A DNA stretch of 64,000 nucleotides, taken from Desarmillaria ectypa (taxonomy: Eukaryota; Basidiomycota; Agaricomycetes; Agaricales; Physalacriaceae). The DNA lies in the NCBI GenBank assembly GCA_030407005.1, contig JAUDYN010000015.1:124001-188000 (forward strand), given 5' to 3'. Shown piece by piece: positions 12,183-23,701 of the stretch (within the stretch, counting starts at the first letter, position 1; every line of letters begins with the position of its first letter). Under the pieces are notes generated by a model that had not been told where the DNA came from, ran no database searches, and saw only the letters and a program-made list of their open reading frames with translations. The position numbers and the translations under genes are program-made.

Positions 12183-14482
12183 ATGTCCCCCTTCTCCATA
12201 GCATTCGCTTCTATCTTCGCAGCTGCTTGGCTTGGCTGGTGGTTGAAACGAGTCTCTGTTAAGCATGTCAAGGGACCACCATCTGCCTCTTTCTGGCTAG
12301 GTAAGATGTCAATGGCTGTCGCGCTTCATGCGATTAAACATCTTACACCAGGCCATGAATACATCCTCCACAGCCAAGATAAATTCGGCGATCTCGAAAC
12401 GAAATGGTGCAGGGAATATGGCACCGTCTACCGTATCAGAGGCTGTTTTGGTGTAAGCTCAGCCTTCGTTATATGTCAATTGAGATTGATGAACCTACCA
12501 GCAAGACCTTCTGGTAGTATCCGACCCCAAGGCTCTCGAGCACATTTTCCATTCCTCACGTCCTTATCCTAAAACTACGGACGCGAACTTTATGCTGAGT
12601 CTCATCCTTGGCGGTCCCGGAGGGCTTGTTGTAGCCGAAAGCAAGTTTTCGTATGCTACCCTACGCTCACAGCTAAAACTCGTTTGTTTAGAGGATGTCC
12701 ATCGACGTCAACGCAAGGTCCTGAATCCGGCATTCTCCCCTGCTAATCTGCGGAATTTTCAGATTATATTTCAGCAATGCAGCGACAAGGTAAGTCTATA
12801 TTTTTATCAATTAGCGTGCGCGGGACATCATGACCATCTACTAGCTTGTAAACGCTATGAGAAGATCTACTGGTACCAGCGAACCGACTGATGTTGCCGA
12901 TTGGATGAGCAAGGTCTCTCTTGATATAATCGGTCTAAGCAAGTGGTATCAACGGTTTTCTAAGCAGTCAGCCTGACATCTTATAGGTGCCTTTCGATAC
13001 GATTTCGGATCACTGGAAGGTCGGGATACTGAGTTAGAGGGTGCCCTCAAGTATCTACAGTACGAGGCTTCTTGACTCTGATGGCGAATGCATCTGACAT
13101 TCGAGTACAGCACGGCCTCGTGGCAGTCCGGTCCATCAATACTGGAGTTCATGGTCGTCGCCCTGATACGAATACTTCCAGATTCAGTATTGACAATTTT
13201 AAAGTTAGTTTCAACCCGAGGAGCTCGCCAACTCGCCAGCGTGGGAGAAATAGCGAGAAAGATTGCTCGAGAGATCTTGGCGGCCCAGGCTGAACCCGGG
13301 GCGCAGGACGAGTCGGATAAGGACATTGTCGATATTCTAAGTGAGCTCGCAAAGTTATTTGTGTATCCGAATCTACTGCTCATGCTCTTGATTTAGCAAG
13401 AGCACGCCTTACAGGACAAATGCTGGACGACGAAATTGAGTCCCAATTCGTGTTCGTCGCTTTTCTTTATATTTAATATCCATCTGATCACGACCGTCGT
13501 TCCCTTAGAACGTTTTTAATTGCCGGACATGAGACAACAGCTACGACTCTGACCTGGTTGTTGTATGAACTCGCCGTACATCCCGAGCATCAATCCATAA
13601 TACGTGAAGAAGTAATGCACTTCTATCATGATAATTATGACTCTCTTCCGTTTTTGAACGCTGCAATTAAAGTGAGTATACAAGCCTGTATCCTGACCTT
13701 CTAAGATTTATGATCCTCTTGTTGTAGGAAACTCTTCGCCTCCATCCGTTCACACATACACCTATGCGTGCTGCTCCTCATGATGACGTTCTGCCTCTTT
13801 CGGGGTCTAAAACACTAGCCATTCCCAAAGGACAGACCCTCCTCTGTTCCTTATACTTGTACAATCGGTACGTCTGTTCTATTTCCTCTATCCCGCTTCG
13901 CTGTGAATTTACCACCAACCGTTCTAAGCCTCCCATCCATCTGGGGCGCCGACGCAGAAGAATGGAATCCAGCCCGCTTCCTCGACAAGGGCATCCCTGT
14001 GTCATTAGGAGTGTATGCCAATTTGTAAGTACGAGCTAGCGCTTGTGATCCATATATTTCATAACTCGCGATTTTAGAATGACGTTCAGTAAGTTATTCT
14101 TCAATTTAATTGAATCAACCCACTTAAGCTATACTTAGGTTCGGGCTCTCGTTCATGTATCGGGTAATTACCGACTTGAAAACCATCCTTCTCAGTAGCT
14201 GTCCATTAACTTGACCTTTTTGCTCATACATAGGTGGCGATTTGCGTGCGTTTCTTAATCCATCATGACCAGTTCCATGAATGTAACTCATTTCCAAACG
14301 TAATTCTCAGGGTCATGGAGATGCAAACAGTTCTAGCGAACCTCATCAAGAACTTTGAATTCAGTTTGCCTGAAGGTGTGGTAATACAGAAGGTCACTGG
14401 CGCGCAAGCGATTGTTCCTGTTGTGAAAGGCAAGGCGTATTTGGGTTCCCTGGTTCCTTTGAGGATTAAGAGTTTGGAGTAG
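12183..14482 (+). CDS. Cytochrome P450 monooxygenase, paralogue of the one at 3388 (15 exons, 508 aa)
   Basis: This has the same exon layout as the P450 at 3388: 12183-12300, 12352-12452, 12502-12640, 12692-12789, 12845-12938, 12987-13059, 13111-13340, 13397-13451, 13509-13671, 13728-13867, 13929-14024, 14078-14088, 14139-14163, 14234-14245, 14311-14482. Ten exons have identical lengths in both genes. The I-helix AGHETT is at 308-313, the ExxR motif ETLR at 358-361 and the heme loop FSSGSRSCIG at 439-448 with Cys446. The N-terminal anchor and GPPS hinge are present. Two introns start with GC: 12641-12691 and 12939-12986. The paralogue has GT at both positions. No disabling change was found. 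The substrate is unknown. The neighbouring SDR could act with it, but nothing in the sequence proves this. Confidence 0.92.
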
Positions 14483-14839
14483 TCAACACGGTCACTCCAA
14501 GTAGAGAAAGTAATGACCCCCTGTAGGTCGTCTCTGATTTCGTCGATACCTCGGTTGTAGTTCACATTCATGGTTCCAATTGTTTTATTTAAGCTGTGGT
14601 GGACGAAAACATTTTTTTTGGGGTGTCTCAGATGTTTTTTATTTTATTTTACCGTTAAACCTCGCGGACTTTATTACAAGCCTCACGGCACTAGCATACA
14701 TACGGAACACCAAAAAAAAAAAAAAAAAAAAAAAAAGAGGGAAAGATGTTGAGAAATGAGCGAGAAACGATGTAAAAGATTTTCAGAGCCGAATCTCGAA
14801 AAAAGAGCGAGCGCGCCCAAAAAGGCAACTTCGCCAACA
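14483..14839. other. Intergenic with an A-run
   Basis: Downstream of the P450, with an uninterrupted run of 25 A residues at 14712-14736. The run sits about 100 bp from the left limit of the duplicated SDR segment. No gene was seen. Confidence 0.45.
14712..14736 (+). repeat. Mononucleotide A25 tract
   Basis: Directly visible run of 25 A, followed by GAGGGAAAG. The adjacent SDR copy retains an intron-like segment, so this is not the tail of a processed retrocopy of that gene. Confidence 0.95.
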
Positions 14840-15069
14840 TTATCGCAAACAGTGGATCCTAGGACGCCTATGATTAATACGGTAGCGTGCTCTAGCACAT
14901 CCATCCTTCACCCTGTGCTGTATACTTTCGCAACCATAAATCCGCCGTTCAAGAATCAACCACGAGTCATAATCGAGAATCCCAGTGCTTACATTCCTAT
15001 TCCTCCATCTATAACAAGATCTACTCGTTCAGACAACGACATCGCCGTAGCCACGTTGATATGTGCCAT
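14840..15069 (-). pseudogene. SDR pseudogene fragment (5' part of a duplicate of the gene at 15737-16878)
   Basis: On the minus strand the start codon (15069) is followed by a copy of the SDR N-terminus, beginning MAHINVATAMSLS against MADLNVATVMSLS in the intact gene. The glycine motif TGGGTGIG is degraded to IDGGIG. The first intron region is still present, then a second-exon copy that lacks about 24 bp (eight codons) and contains a TGA inside the TGRRMD segment. Homology also continues upstream to about 15320, matching 16879-17120, and stops in the second exon. This indicates a partial DNA-level duplication followed by decay. Confidence 0.85.
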
Positions 15070-15320
15070 ATTGAGGGAATACAAAGCAGTCTCTGTACAC
15101 GATCCCTTTTATTGCAGCATGTTCGGTATTATTCAGCGTTACTGTATCTCCGTAAGAGCGGTAAATAGTTGCTTTGGTAATGCCCAATTCCACCAGTACC
15201 GTAAGTAACTGTGGCAAAGTTCTTGGGCTCAATGTTCCCCTAATGGCTCTTGAACACCCATCGTGTCAGAAGAGGAATTTTCGTAGTGATTGTTCATATT
15301 TTTCCGCGCATTTTAACATG

Positions 15321-15736
15321 AGCTCCCAGTTGTAAGAACTGGAACCTATCCCTATGGCGGACTTGGCTTGCCAGTAGTCCAGAGACTTCGCGGTCTGCGC
15401 AAGGACCCATACTTTGCATCCTGGAACCAACAGAGATGGACGTGGACTTGAAACCGCTCTGGAAGTCTACACATTACACGCACAGTAGTGAGCGCAGCCT
15501 TGGAGGTTTTCGGGGTTACTCTGAAGCTGAATCTGTTCCACCGACCTGCTCACACAAGTTAAACGGAGAAAGACGAGCCCGCAGAAACATGTGCTGTGTG
15601 AAGATGCGTGTTCAACCTTACCGCTATTCCTCGGGTGACAATAGTATATCAGACCTGAGCGATTCGAAAGAACTCGCAACTGAAATGCCAACTTTCTTGC
15701 ATTAAAAACGGGTGGCTGGATATAGATTAGGTATCA
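15321..15736. other. Intergenic; no gene recognised
   Basis: Sequence between the partial SDR duplicate and the stop codon of the intact SDR gene. It has only short open frames. Confidence 0.4.
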
Positions 15737-16878
15737 TCAGGGATTCACAAGCGCATATCCACCATCAACGGTCAAGATCGCTCCGTTCGTATAATCCGAT
15801 GCTGCCAAGTACACAGCCGTCATCCCCATCTCCGCCTCGCTACCAACTACGATCAGTAACAATTCCTTCAAGTACTGAAGGCATTGAGCACTCACGACCC
15901 ATGTCTCCTCGCCGGTATCAGGGCCGCTGATCCAGGCAGCGGCTTAGTCTTCATCGACTCTAATACGTCAGCACTCGTCAACTGCGACGCAAACGCCCCA
16001 GGTGCCAGTGCATTCACCCGAATCGGGGTATCCCTTCCTGCAAAGCTCGTTCCCAAAACGAGGGTGAGCTTTTCCAAAGCGGCTTTCGTCGGACCGTATG
16101 CTAACTAAATAGAATAGAATAGAATGAGCCCAAAGCTGGAAAGAATTTTTCGGGAGGGAGGCAGTGCGTACGGATAGATAAGGCCCCGACATGTCCGATC
16201 TTGCTACTGTGCTGCTGATGTTGATGATGCTTGAGGTACCTTTGGGGCGGGAATGCGCTCCTTTGATAAGAAGGGATTGGAAGGCACGGATGACGAAGAA
16301 TGGGGCGATAGCGTTGATCGCGAAGATATCCATCCAATTCTGTACCGTCTCGGGCTCAAAGGGATCTGATGTCGCGAGCTTCTTTGCAGAGAAGTCTGGG
16401 TCTCTAAGGGATGTCGCAAATCCGGCGCTATGAAATGTTTAGTGTACGAAGGAAGGGAAGCAGGGTTATCACAGACTGACTTGTTGACGAGGATGTCGAG
16501 CTTGCCATCAATTCCTTCAATGTGCTTTGCACCAGCCTTGACGCTGTCTTCATTTGTCACATCCATCTGGAGTCTGCGTACGCGTCAACAATGAATATCC
16601 TACAACACTGAGGATCACTAACGGGACAATGGATCCTGGGATGCCTGTGACTGACGCGGCTGCTTTCTCCAGCACGTCCATCCTTCGACCAGTAATGTAT
16701 ACTTTCGCTCCGTTGGCAGCGAAGGCTTTAGCAATCATAAATCCTCTGTCAAAGAGTCAAAAAAGTCAACAGTGAGTTTCAATTGAGGATCATAAGCTTA
16801 CATCCCTGTGCCTCCACCTGTAACGAGACCCACTCGTCCAGAAAGCGACATCACTGTAGCCACATTGAGATCTGCCAT
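15737..16878 (-). CDS. Short-chain dehydrogenase/reductase (6 exons, 286 aa)
   Basis: An NAD(P)-dependent oxidoreductase of the classical SDR type, probably cytosolic. On the minus strand the exons are 16878-16802, 16745-16623, 16573-16481, 16427-16172, 16104-15896 and 15839-15737, joining in frame. The dinucleotide-binding motif TGGGTGIG is split by intron 1, and NNAG is split by intron 3. The catalytic serine lies in NISS, and the YxxxK pair is in AYGPTKAA at the start of exon 5. The C-terminal ILTVDGG segment is typical of the family. The N-terminus and TGRR after the second strand suggest an NADP-preferring, 3-oxoacyl-reductase-like SDR. The substrate cannot be told. A broken duplicate lies at 14840-15069. 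Confidence 0.9.
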
Positions 16879-17094
16879 GTTTGGGGAATACTGAACATTC
16901 CAGCCTGTACACGGTCTCTTTTATTGCAGCATGTCTTTGGTATTATTCAGCGGGACTGTATCCCCGCGATGGCGATAAATAGTTGCGTAGGCATTGCCCT
17001 ATTCCGTCAGTATCGTCAGCAACCATGACAAACGATTTCGGGATCGGATAATATTGGCACTTAAACGCGTAATGTGTCTGAAGATAAAATTTTT
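16879..17094. promoter_or_regulatory. Upstream region of the SDR gene, duplicated at 15070-15320
   Basis: It shares landmarks with 15070-15320: TTTTATTGCAGCATGT, GGTATTATTCAGCG, GATAAATAGTTGC / GGTAAATAGTTGC. It probably includes the promoter of the minus-strand SDR gene. Confidence 0.5.
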
Positions 17095-17262
17095 TAGTGA
17101 TTATTCATGCCCTTCCGCACAACTCGCCTAAGAGGTGAGCCGATCAACGGATGCTGCAACTTCATTCCATTTCAGGATTCGGCCAACAGGGTAGACAAAT
17201 GAATGAACAGATGGGTGACCTACAGACCAAACTCTAGTTGAAATGAATGCATTGACATGTAA
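17095..17262 (+). repeat. Dispersed duplicate upstream of the SDR gene (copy 2)
   Basis: Second copy of the repeat at 25-190. The rightmost recognisable single-copy-like sequence before the AT-rich repeat block ends here. Confidence 0.7.
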
Positions 17263-18731
17263 TTTTGCAAATTCTATGAATTCAAATGTGCATACACCCA
17301 GTAAGTGATAATCCAGTGCATGTAGGGTATAGAGCAACATCCACTGAGGCAAGAGCAGTATAAACAAATATAGCATGAGTAGAGCACATGGCTTTGATTT
17401 AAAATAGCACACTCATGTCATTTAAGTGTGAAGTCTCAGTGTCTCTATGTTGCATTACATGCATGCCCCAGCAGCAGATAGCTCATGTAAATTGATAGAA
17501 GAAGATAATATATTGATGAGACTTTGTGCTACATTGATCTAGAATGTGTGAACTTAGCTAATATGGTAACTACTGATAGATGTCACTCTGAATGGAGGAT
17601 CACTAAGGCCAAACCTTCTGCAAGGTTCTCAGCTGAAGAGGAACAAATCCTTTACCCTTATGAAATATTGAATTAAGAATGGTGGTGCAGCAACCAATTA
17701 AATAAAGATATTTTGCTCTAGCAGTGGTGTGGCAATAGGATTAAAGCCACAGGGCTAATAAGAAATTGTGCACCATGTGGAATGGCAGGGCCAGGCCTTG
17801 TCAAGGAGAGAAGATCAAGTGGAATGACAGATGCCAACTCAGGATGCTGAATAACCTGTTGATTAGAACCCCAGTGGCTAACATGGCATGCAAGGAAAAG
17901 GCACTCAGAGTGGAGCAGTTCCATTTTCAGTATTTATATTTCACATAGTTAGCAGTAAATAAAAGAGTGGTAGTTACAGGAAGACAGCAAGCTTTCAGAC
18001 CCCCACAGTTATGACATGAAGCCAGCATGCTAGTGTAATGATAAAGAGGAATTTGTTTATAGCTTTGAGCAAGAGAATAGTATCAATTTTAGAGTTATAT
18101 TGAACATCTTGAGGGCTTGTGAGGCATATCCTTCCCATGAGTGACTGAGTAGTTTTGTTCTGGACTAAAATTGATTGCACTCAAATAAGAGAATATAATA
18201 TTGCAATATGTATATGTGAATTGTGTTTCAGGAAATAACTTCTGTGAATCCTGAGTTATTACAAGTGGCAGAGATTCAAACCCTTTGGCTTGTCAATACT
18301 TGTTGAGGTTATTGGTTTATTCCTAAGTATCATAGATTCAAACCCTGTGGCTTGTGAACATCTTTTGGTGTACTGAGTTTCTTTGAATCACATAGATTGG
18401 ACCCTGTAGATCTATGAATAGGATTGAAGGGGTTTCTACTTAGAGCACAAGGCTTTGAGTCATGTTAACTATATTGTGCAATATTGTAGACACTTAAGCA
18501 TAGCATACAATGTCCTTTGAGGGTTATATATTCTTGTGGAGCATCTGCTAGTGCAAGAAATATTATTTGCCTTGAGACCAAGCAATACATATCACTCATC
18601 TTCTGTCCCAAAAGCCTTTGGACTTGGAGAATTATTATAAGCTAGCATGCTATTATATATTATCATGTGTAAGAAATCTTTTACTAACATAGTTATTGTG
18701 TGCTTGTATCACACATCTCCTCCTGAACTTA
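17263..18731. other. AT-rich, CpG-poor sequence; no gene recognised
   Basis: Composition changes sharply from the gene region. Two similar copies of an AGATTCAAACCCT(T/G)TGGCTTGT word lie at 18272-18293 and 18334-18355, with a weaker third near 18394. No ORF of note is present. It is probably very old transposon-derived sequence and is the left flank into which element O inserted. Confidence 0.5.
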
Positions 18732-18736
18732 CTGAG

Positions 18737-19131
18737 TGTTAGGACCTGGTCCTAGCACATGATCTTGGGATGTTGAGTCACTCTTGGGCTGTCTCATGTT
18801 TGGACAATCACTCATAGATAAGAGGACTGCTAGTCTTTAGAAGAGTGCAGTAGAAGGTATATGATTTAAGTTTAGTCAAAAGATAGAGAGTATGTACAAA
18901 ACTACTCTACTTATATACTGAAAGTACACTGCTAATAATAGATGAAATGATGGGATACATGAGGGGAACTGGAAGGAGTCAGATGACTGTGGTCCAGTAA
19001 TGGTGAGGCTATTGGGAATAGATGAAGTCTTTGTGGTTTGATAAGACTAAGAGGGTGTGAATGGTTAGATATAGATTGGATGCATAAGCATTCTTCTGTG
19101 AAAATGATTAGATAATGGAAAAATCATAACA
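18737..19131 (-). repeat. Element O 3' LTR
   Basis: Starts TGTTAGG and ends CATAACA on the plus strand. On the element strand it runs TGTTATG to CCTAACA. It pairs with 57947-58341 and shares its TATA-type core and ends with the E1, E2 and E3 LTRs. Confidence 0.93.
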
Positions 19132-22100
19132 TTACCCTCTTGTTAAAGCAGTTGTCCTGACTGCTAAGGTTGTTCTTCAGGGTTTCGAGTTGCAATTTTG
19201 CTTGACTGATCCAGTACTGGTTAGTCAAGTTTTTCCATATTTCTTTGTTGAGATTGATGATCCATTTTTTATATCCATCCTTGCATTGAGCAAGGTATGC
19301 AACCTCACCATTTTCAGAGTATTTGTGATCCAGTATCTTGATCACTGTCTTGTCTTTGATTGTGATTTTTGTGTCATATAAAGCTCAGTTAATGTTGGCC
19401 TCATATTCTGCAATTGTTTCTTTTGCATTTCCCATCTCGGTTTCTCAAACCCATGAATTATGTTCCCTGATCCAGCCCTTTCATTTGACTAGGTAGTCTG
19501 TAACTTCCTTGGATGGTTGTCCATGCTTGGTGTGTACTCATCGAGTGTGGGAGTCTGAAACCTCCTCAATTTCATATTCTTTCTGGTTGTCAATAAGATC
19601 CAGAGGAGGTGGTGGCAGTTGTTGTTGATTAGGAAAAAATAGTATAATGTAAGGGGTTAACAGTTTTTCATTGAATTGGGGGTGTATTTTCCAGTGGGGT
19701 GGCAGCTTTAGTTTGTATGCTGCCATACCAGATTTCTTGATGACCTCGAATGGTCTGGTTTATTTGTCATCCAGTTTCTTTTTTGGTTGTGGAAGATGAA
19801 GGTTGGCCACATCGAGCCAAACCTTGTCACCAACTTGATATTCTCAAGATATCTGTTTTTGCTTATCATATTGTGCCTTCATTTGTGTCGCTGCCTTCTC
19901 CAATGTGTTATGTACTTCTTTATGGACTTGAGCCATGTTTTCTGTGAATTTGATGGCTATAGGGTTTGTGAACATGGTTTTCTAGATAGAATCGGGAATT
20001 AGACGAGGATTTCATCCATACAAAGTCATGAAGGGACTTTTTCTGATTGCTGAATGTATGCAGTTATTATGGGTGAATTTGGCAAGGAGTATCCATTCAA
20101 CCCAGTCAATTTGTCTATGATTGACAAAAATATGGAGATATTTTTCAATCTCTTGGTTGACTTGTTCTGTTTGTCTGTCGGTCTGGGGATGATAAGTGGT
20201 GGATGCATTTTGAGTGATATCTAGCATCCAATAGAGTTCTTTCATGAAGGAGGACATGAATTGTGATCCTCAATCTAAAATAACTACCTGTGGCATTCCA
20301 TGTTTTGCATAGATATGGTCTCAAAGAATGTGAGCCCATCCTTTGGCAGATAACTCCTTGTGGCATGAGATTAGGAGTATCATTTTTGAGAATTGGTCTA
20401 CCACTATGAGTAGGGCATCATATCCCTCTGATTCTAGGAGACCAGTGATCATATCAACAGAGATATGAGTTCAAGGGGTGTCAGGAATCGTATTTGGGTG
20501 TAAGGGAGCAGCTTTAGTGTGAGTGTTGCTTTTTGTCCTTTGACACATTTTGCAACCTTTAATATATATCTCAACATCCTTCTTTATCTTAGGCCATCAG
20601 TATTCTTGCAATATTAGTTCTTTGGTTTTGGCAATCCCTGGATGTCCTGCAGTGATATGGTCATGGAATTGTGCAATGATTTCTCCATGGAAGAGTGCAT
20701 CTTAGGGAATATAGATGCATCCATCATACCATAGTAATTCATCTGATTTCATGATTCCTCATTCATGGTTAAGGGATTTTTCAATCCCTTGGTCCCACTG
20801 TTTCTTCTATCTGGTTGCATCTCTTATATGCATTGTTCATTCTTCAGTGGTAGGCAGTATTAATGCCCTGAAATATTCAGGAGAGAGGACAACTATATCC
20901 TGATTGTCCTCTTTTCCTTGGTCATGATCATCCTATCTACTGAGTAGGTCAGCCTTCTTGTTAGTGATTCTGCTTTGTGCTGAAGGGTAAAGTGATATTT
21001 AGCCAACTTGGTGACCCACTGAGCTTGTTGATGGTTCAGTTTTTGGGATTTTTGGAAATACTGGAGGTTTTGATGATCAGTCCAGATTTCAATTGTCTCC
21101 TTAGCACCCATAAGATAATGTCGCCATTCTTCTAAGGCTAACATGATAGCCAGTAATTCCTTGTCATAGATCTTATAATTACATTCAGTGACTATCAATG
21201 CTTTTGACATGAAGGCAACTGGCCTTCATTTGCCATTCTGTTCCTGGCTTAAGACAGCACTGATGGCTCCATCACTAGAATCTGCTTCTACTCGAAATTT
21301 TCCTTCATCAGAGGAGATCATTAGAACAACGTTTGTGGTCATCAACTTTTTGAGTTGTGAAAACACTTGTTCTTGATCTGTTCCCCAAGTCCAGTCTACC
21401 TTTCCAGTTAACTGGGTGAGGGATTGTACAATTTTGGAATAATCATGGATGAATTTTCAATAGAAGTTCATAAATCCTAGGAAGGACTGAAGTTCCTTCT
21501 TCTTCATTGGAGTGGGCCATTCCACAATTCTGGTGACTTTGACAGGATCTATGTGGATGGCATCCTTGCTGATGATCACTCTGAGGTATTCAGTTTTGAG
21601 TACTTCAAATTCGCATTTTTCTGCTTTGAGAAACAATTTATTTTCTCATAGATGTTGGAGGACTTGTTGAACAATGATTCAGTGTTCAGATAGGGATTTG
21701 GTGAATATAAGGATATCATCGAGGTAAATGGTGACTTTTCCTTCTATGATAAGATCCTTGAAAATGTCATTCATTATCCACTGGAATGTGGCTGGTGAAT
21801 TCGTAAGACTGAAGAACATTACCATAGGTTCAAAAAGACCTTGGTTAGTTCTGAATGCTGCTTTTTCTTCATCACCTTCTCAAATGCGGACATTGTTATA
21901 TCCCTATCATACATCTAGTTTTGAAAAGTATTTGGCTCCTCATAACTTGTCGATGAGTTCTGATATCAATGGGAGAGGATAATGATTCTTGATCATCATT
22001 TCATTCAGTTTTTGATAATCCTGAACAGGTCATAGTGAACCATCCTTCTTCTTGACAAAGAAGAACAGGGATGCAAAGGGTGATTTTGAGGGATAAATGC

Positions 22101-23214
22101 ACCCAGAGTCGAGGTTCTCATCAAGAAATTTATCCAGTTGTTCTTGTTCATTTCAATTGAGGAGATAGACTTTACAGTCTGATGTTGACTTGGCATTGGG
22201 GATTAGCTCGATGGCATGATCCCATGGTTTCTGATCTGGTAATTTATCAAAACTTTCTTTAGAAAATAGGTCTCAGAAACTTTGATATTGAGAAGGCATG
22301 AGCTCCTTGAAGATCTTCTTTGGCTTTTCCACATTTGTGGCTGCAGCCAGTTCATTGGCATGGTGTACCGCTCATAGTAGGATCTCTTCTTGCATATTGA
22401 TGGCAAGAATACTTTCACCTTTTTTGAGTTCTTCATCCTATCTATCTTCTTCATTGGAGTCTGGAAGGGTGAAATGATTTTTGATACAATGACATTGTCC
22501 AAATGTCATTGATCCTGTTTTCCAATTAACCAATGGGTTATGGTGTTTAAGCCAATTGTGGCCCAAGTATACCATTTTGGAACCCAAATCTGTGACCACA
22601 AGGTCAATTTGTTTGATGTGGTCCCTGATAGTCATTCAGAGTTCCATGAATTCAGTTACATTGCCTGCTTTATTACAGGTTCCATCTGCATTGTAAATGG
22701 GGATTGGAGCTGTGGCTTTTCTGGTATCCAACTGGTGTTGTTGGACATAGGTTTGATTGATAGAGCTGCCAGTGCAACCACTATCCAACAACACACAGGT
22801 TGTCAAGGTTTTCTTTCTGGTACAGGAAGCAAGTTGGATATCCACCAGAAAATCTCTTCCAGAACTTTTGGTATCACAGATATATCAAATCAGTTTATGA
22901 AGTTCATAGAGTTGCTTGCACACAGAGCTCTCTTCAGTGTTCAAGCTCTGGATGAGCTCATCTGTAATCTCTCTAAGTCACTTGGGATGAACCCAAGTAG
23001 AAAGAATGGCTTTGGTGATGGCCAAGTTTTTGGTGGTTCAGATAGTGCATAGAGTCCAGTCAACTCCAAAGGGTTTGTACCACATGTGATTGGATACCCC
23101 CATGATCAGCAGGATTTCAGTAGTCAGTACCCTCTTGTTAGGTGGGATTTTGAGTATCAGGATACTGGTTTTGGACTGTTTTGCTTTCCATTGCAGGAAA
23201 GCCATGTCATCTTC
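19132..23214 (-). pseudogene. Element O pol, 3' part (protease to chromo-like tail), broken
   Basis: Minus-strand fragments match E1 and E2 pol. The protease active site DSGCTGSS lies near 22800. A Gypsy RT/RNase H follows (KALIVTECNYKIYDKELLA near 21180), then integrase (AYHPQTDGQTE counterpart near 20190), a GPF-type region near 19690, and the chromo-like tail at 19124-19345 containing KILDHKYSENGEVAYLA. Stops are frequent. The frame differs between 20893-22845 and the part below 20257, so at least one indel is present. The upstream end is interrupted at 23219 by E1. Confidence 0.85.
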
Positions 23215-23219
23215 TTTAT

Positions 23220-23642
23220 TGTTATGATTTTTCTGTTATCTTATCTTATCTGAGTCATATCCATGACTCATCCATCTAATCTAGCCCAGAAACCGACTCG
23301 TATCCAGCTATTTGCTGGCTACAACCCTCATTCTCACCATCTGTCACCCCAGACACTTTCTATTGGTTCTATGATCCTCCCGGATCGTCCAACTTTGACA
23401 TCATTTGTGCATGGACCGTAGTGTTTCATCTAATTATAATGCCGTAGAAATACTATATAAACAGAGTAAACTAGACAGTTGTACTCTATCTCTTGTTTAA
23501 ATTAAAACCATATACTTCTTGTTTGCACAACACAGAAGGCTATTGGCTTCGTTCTCTCAATTGGGTGATCATTCGAACACGTAATGGCCCAGAGGGAATC
23601 AGCTGACTGCCCCAAGTCATGTGCCCAAGTCGGTACATAACA
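23220..23642 (+). repeat. E1 5' LTR
   Basis: Near-identical to 45338-45760, with mostly transition differences. It contains a TATATAA box at 23454-23460 and, about 33 bp downstream, the self-primer sequence at 23487-23500. Confidence 0.95.
23454..23500 (+). promoter_or_regulatory. LTR core promoter and predicted self-primer segment of E1
   Basis: TATATAA at 23454-23460 places transcription start near 23482-23487. The segment TATCTCTTGTTTAA (23487-23500) would lie at or very near the RNA 5' end and is the exact complement of the sequence next to the LTR at 23643-23656. Confidence 0.7.
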
Positions 23643-23656
23643 TTAAACAAGAGATA
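23643..23656 (+). other. Primer-binding site of E1, complementary to the element's own LTR
   Basis: TTAAACAAGAGATA directly abuts the LTR end and has no TGG start, so it does not look like a tRNA-primed site. It pairs over 14 bases with 23487-23500. The same relation holds in E2 and E3, and in O apart from two bases at a former CpG. This is the arrangement known from Tf1 and sushi-type elements. Confidence 0.82.
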
Positions 23657-23701
23657 ATCCCCTTCACTTCTATTACACTAGCCGTATAGAAGATCTTCTC
23701 C

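Noticed and set aside
14712..14736. A25 tract as the tail of a processed SDR retrocopy
   Set aside because: The SDR duplicate retains intron sequence and upstream promoter sequence, so it is a DNA duplication.
3388..16878. Secondary-metabolite gene cluster
   Set aside because: No synthase, transporter or dedicated regulator is present; a coilin-like gene lies inside. Local duplication explains the P450/SDR grouping better.
18272..18356. Two B-box-like GATTCAAACCC words suggesting a tRNA-derived SINE
   Set aside because: No A-box at the right distance, no target duplication and no tail. Treated as a short local repeat.
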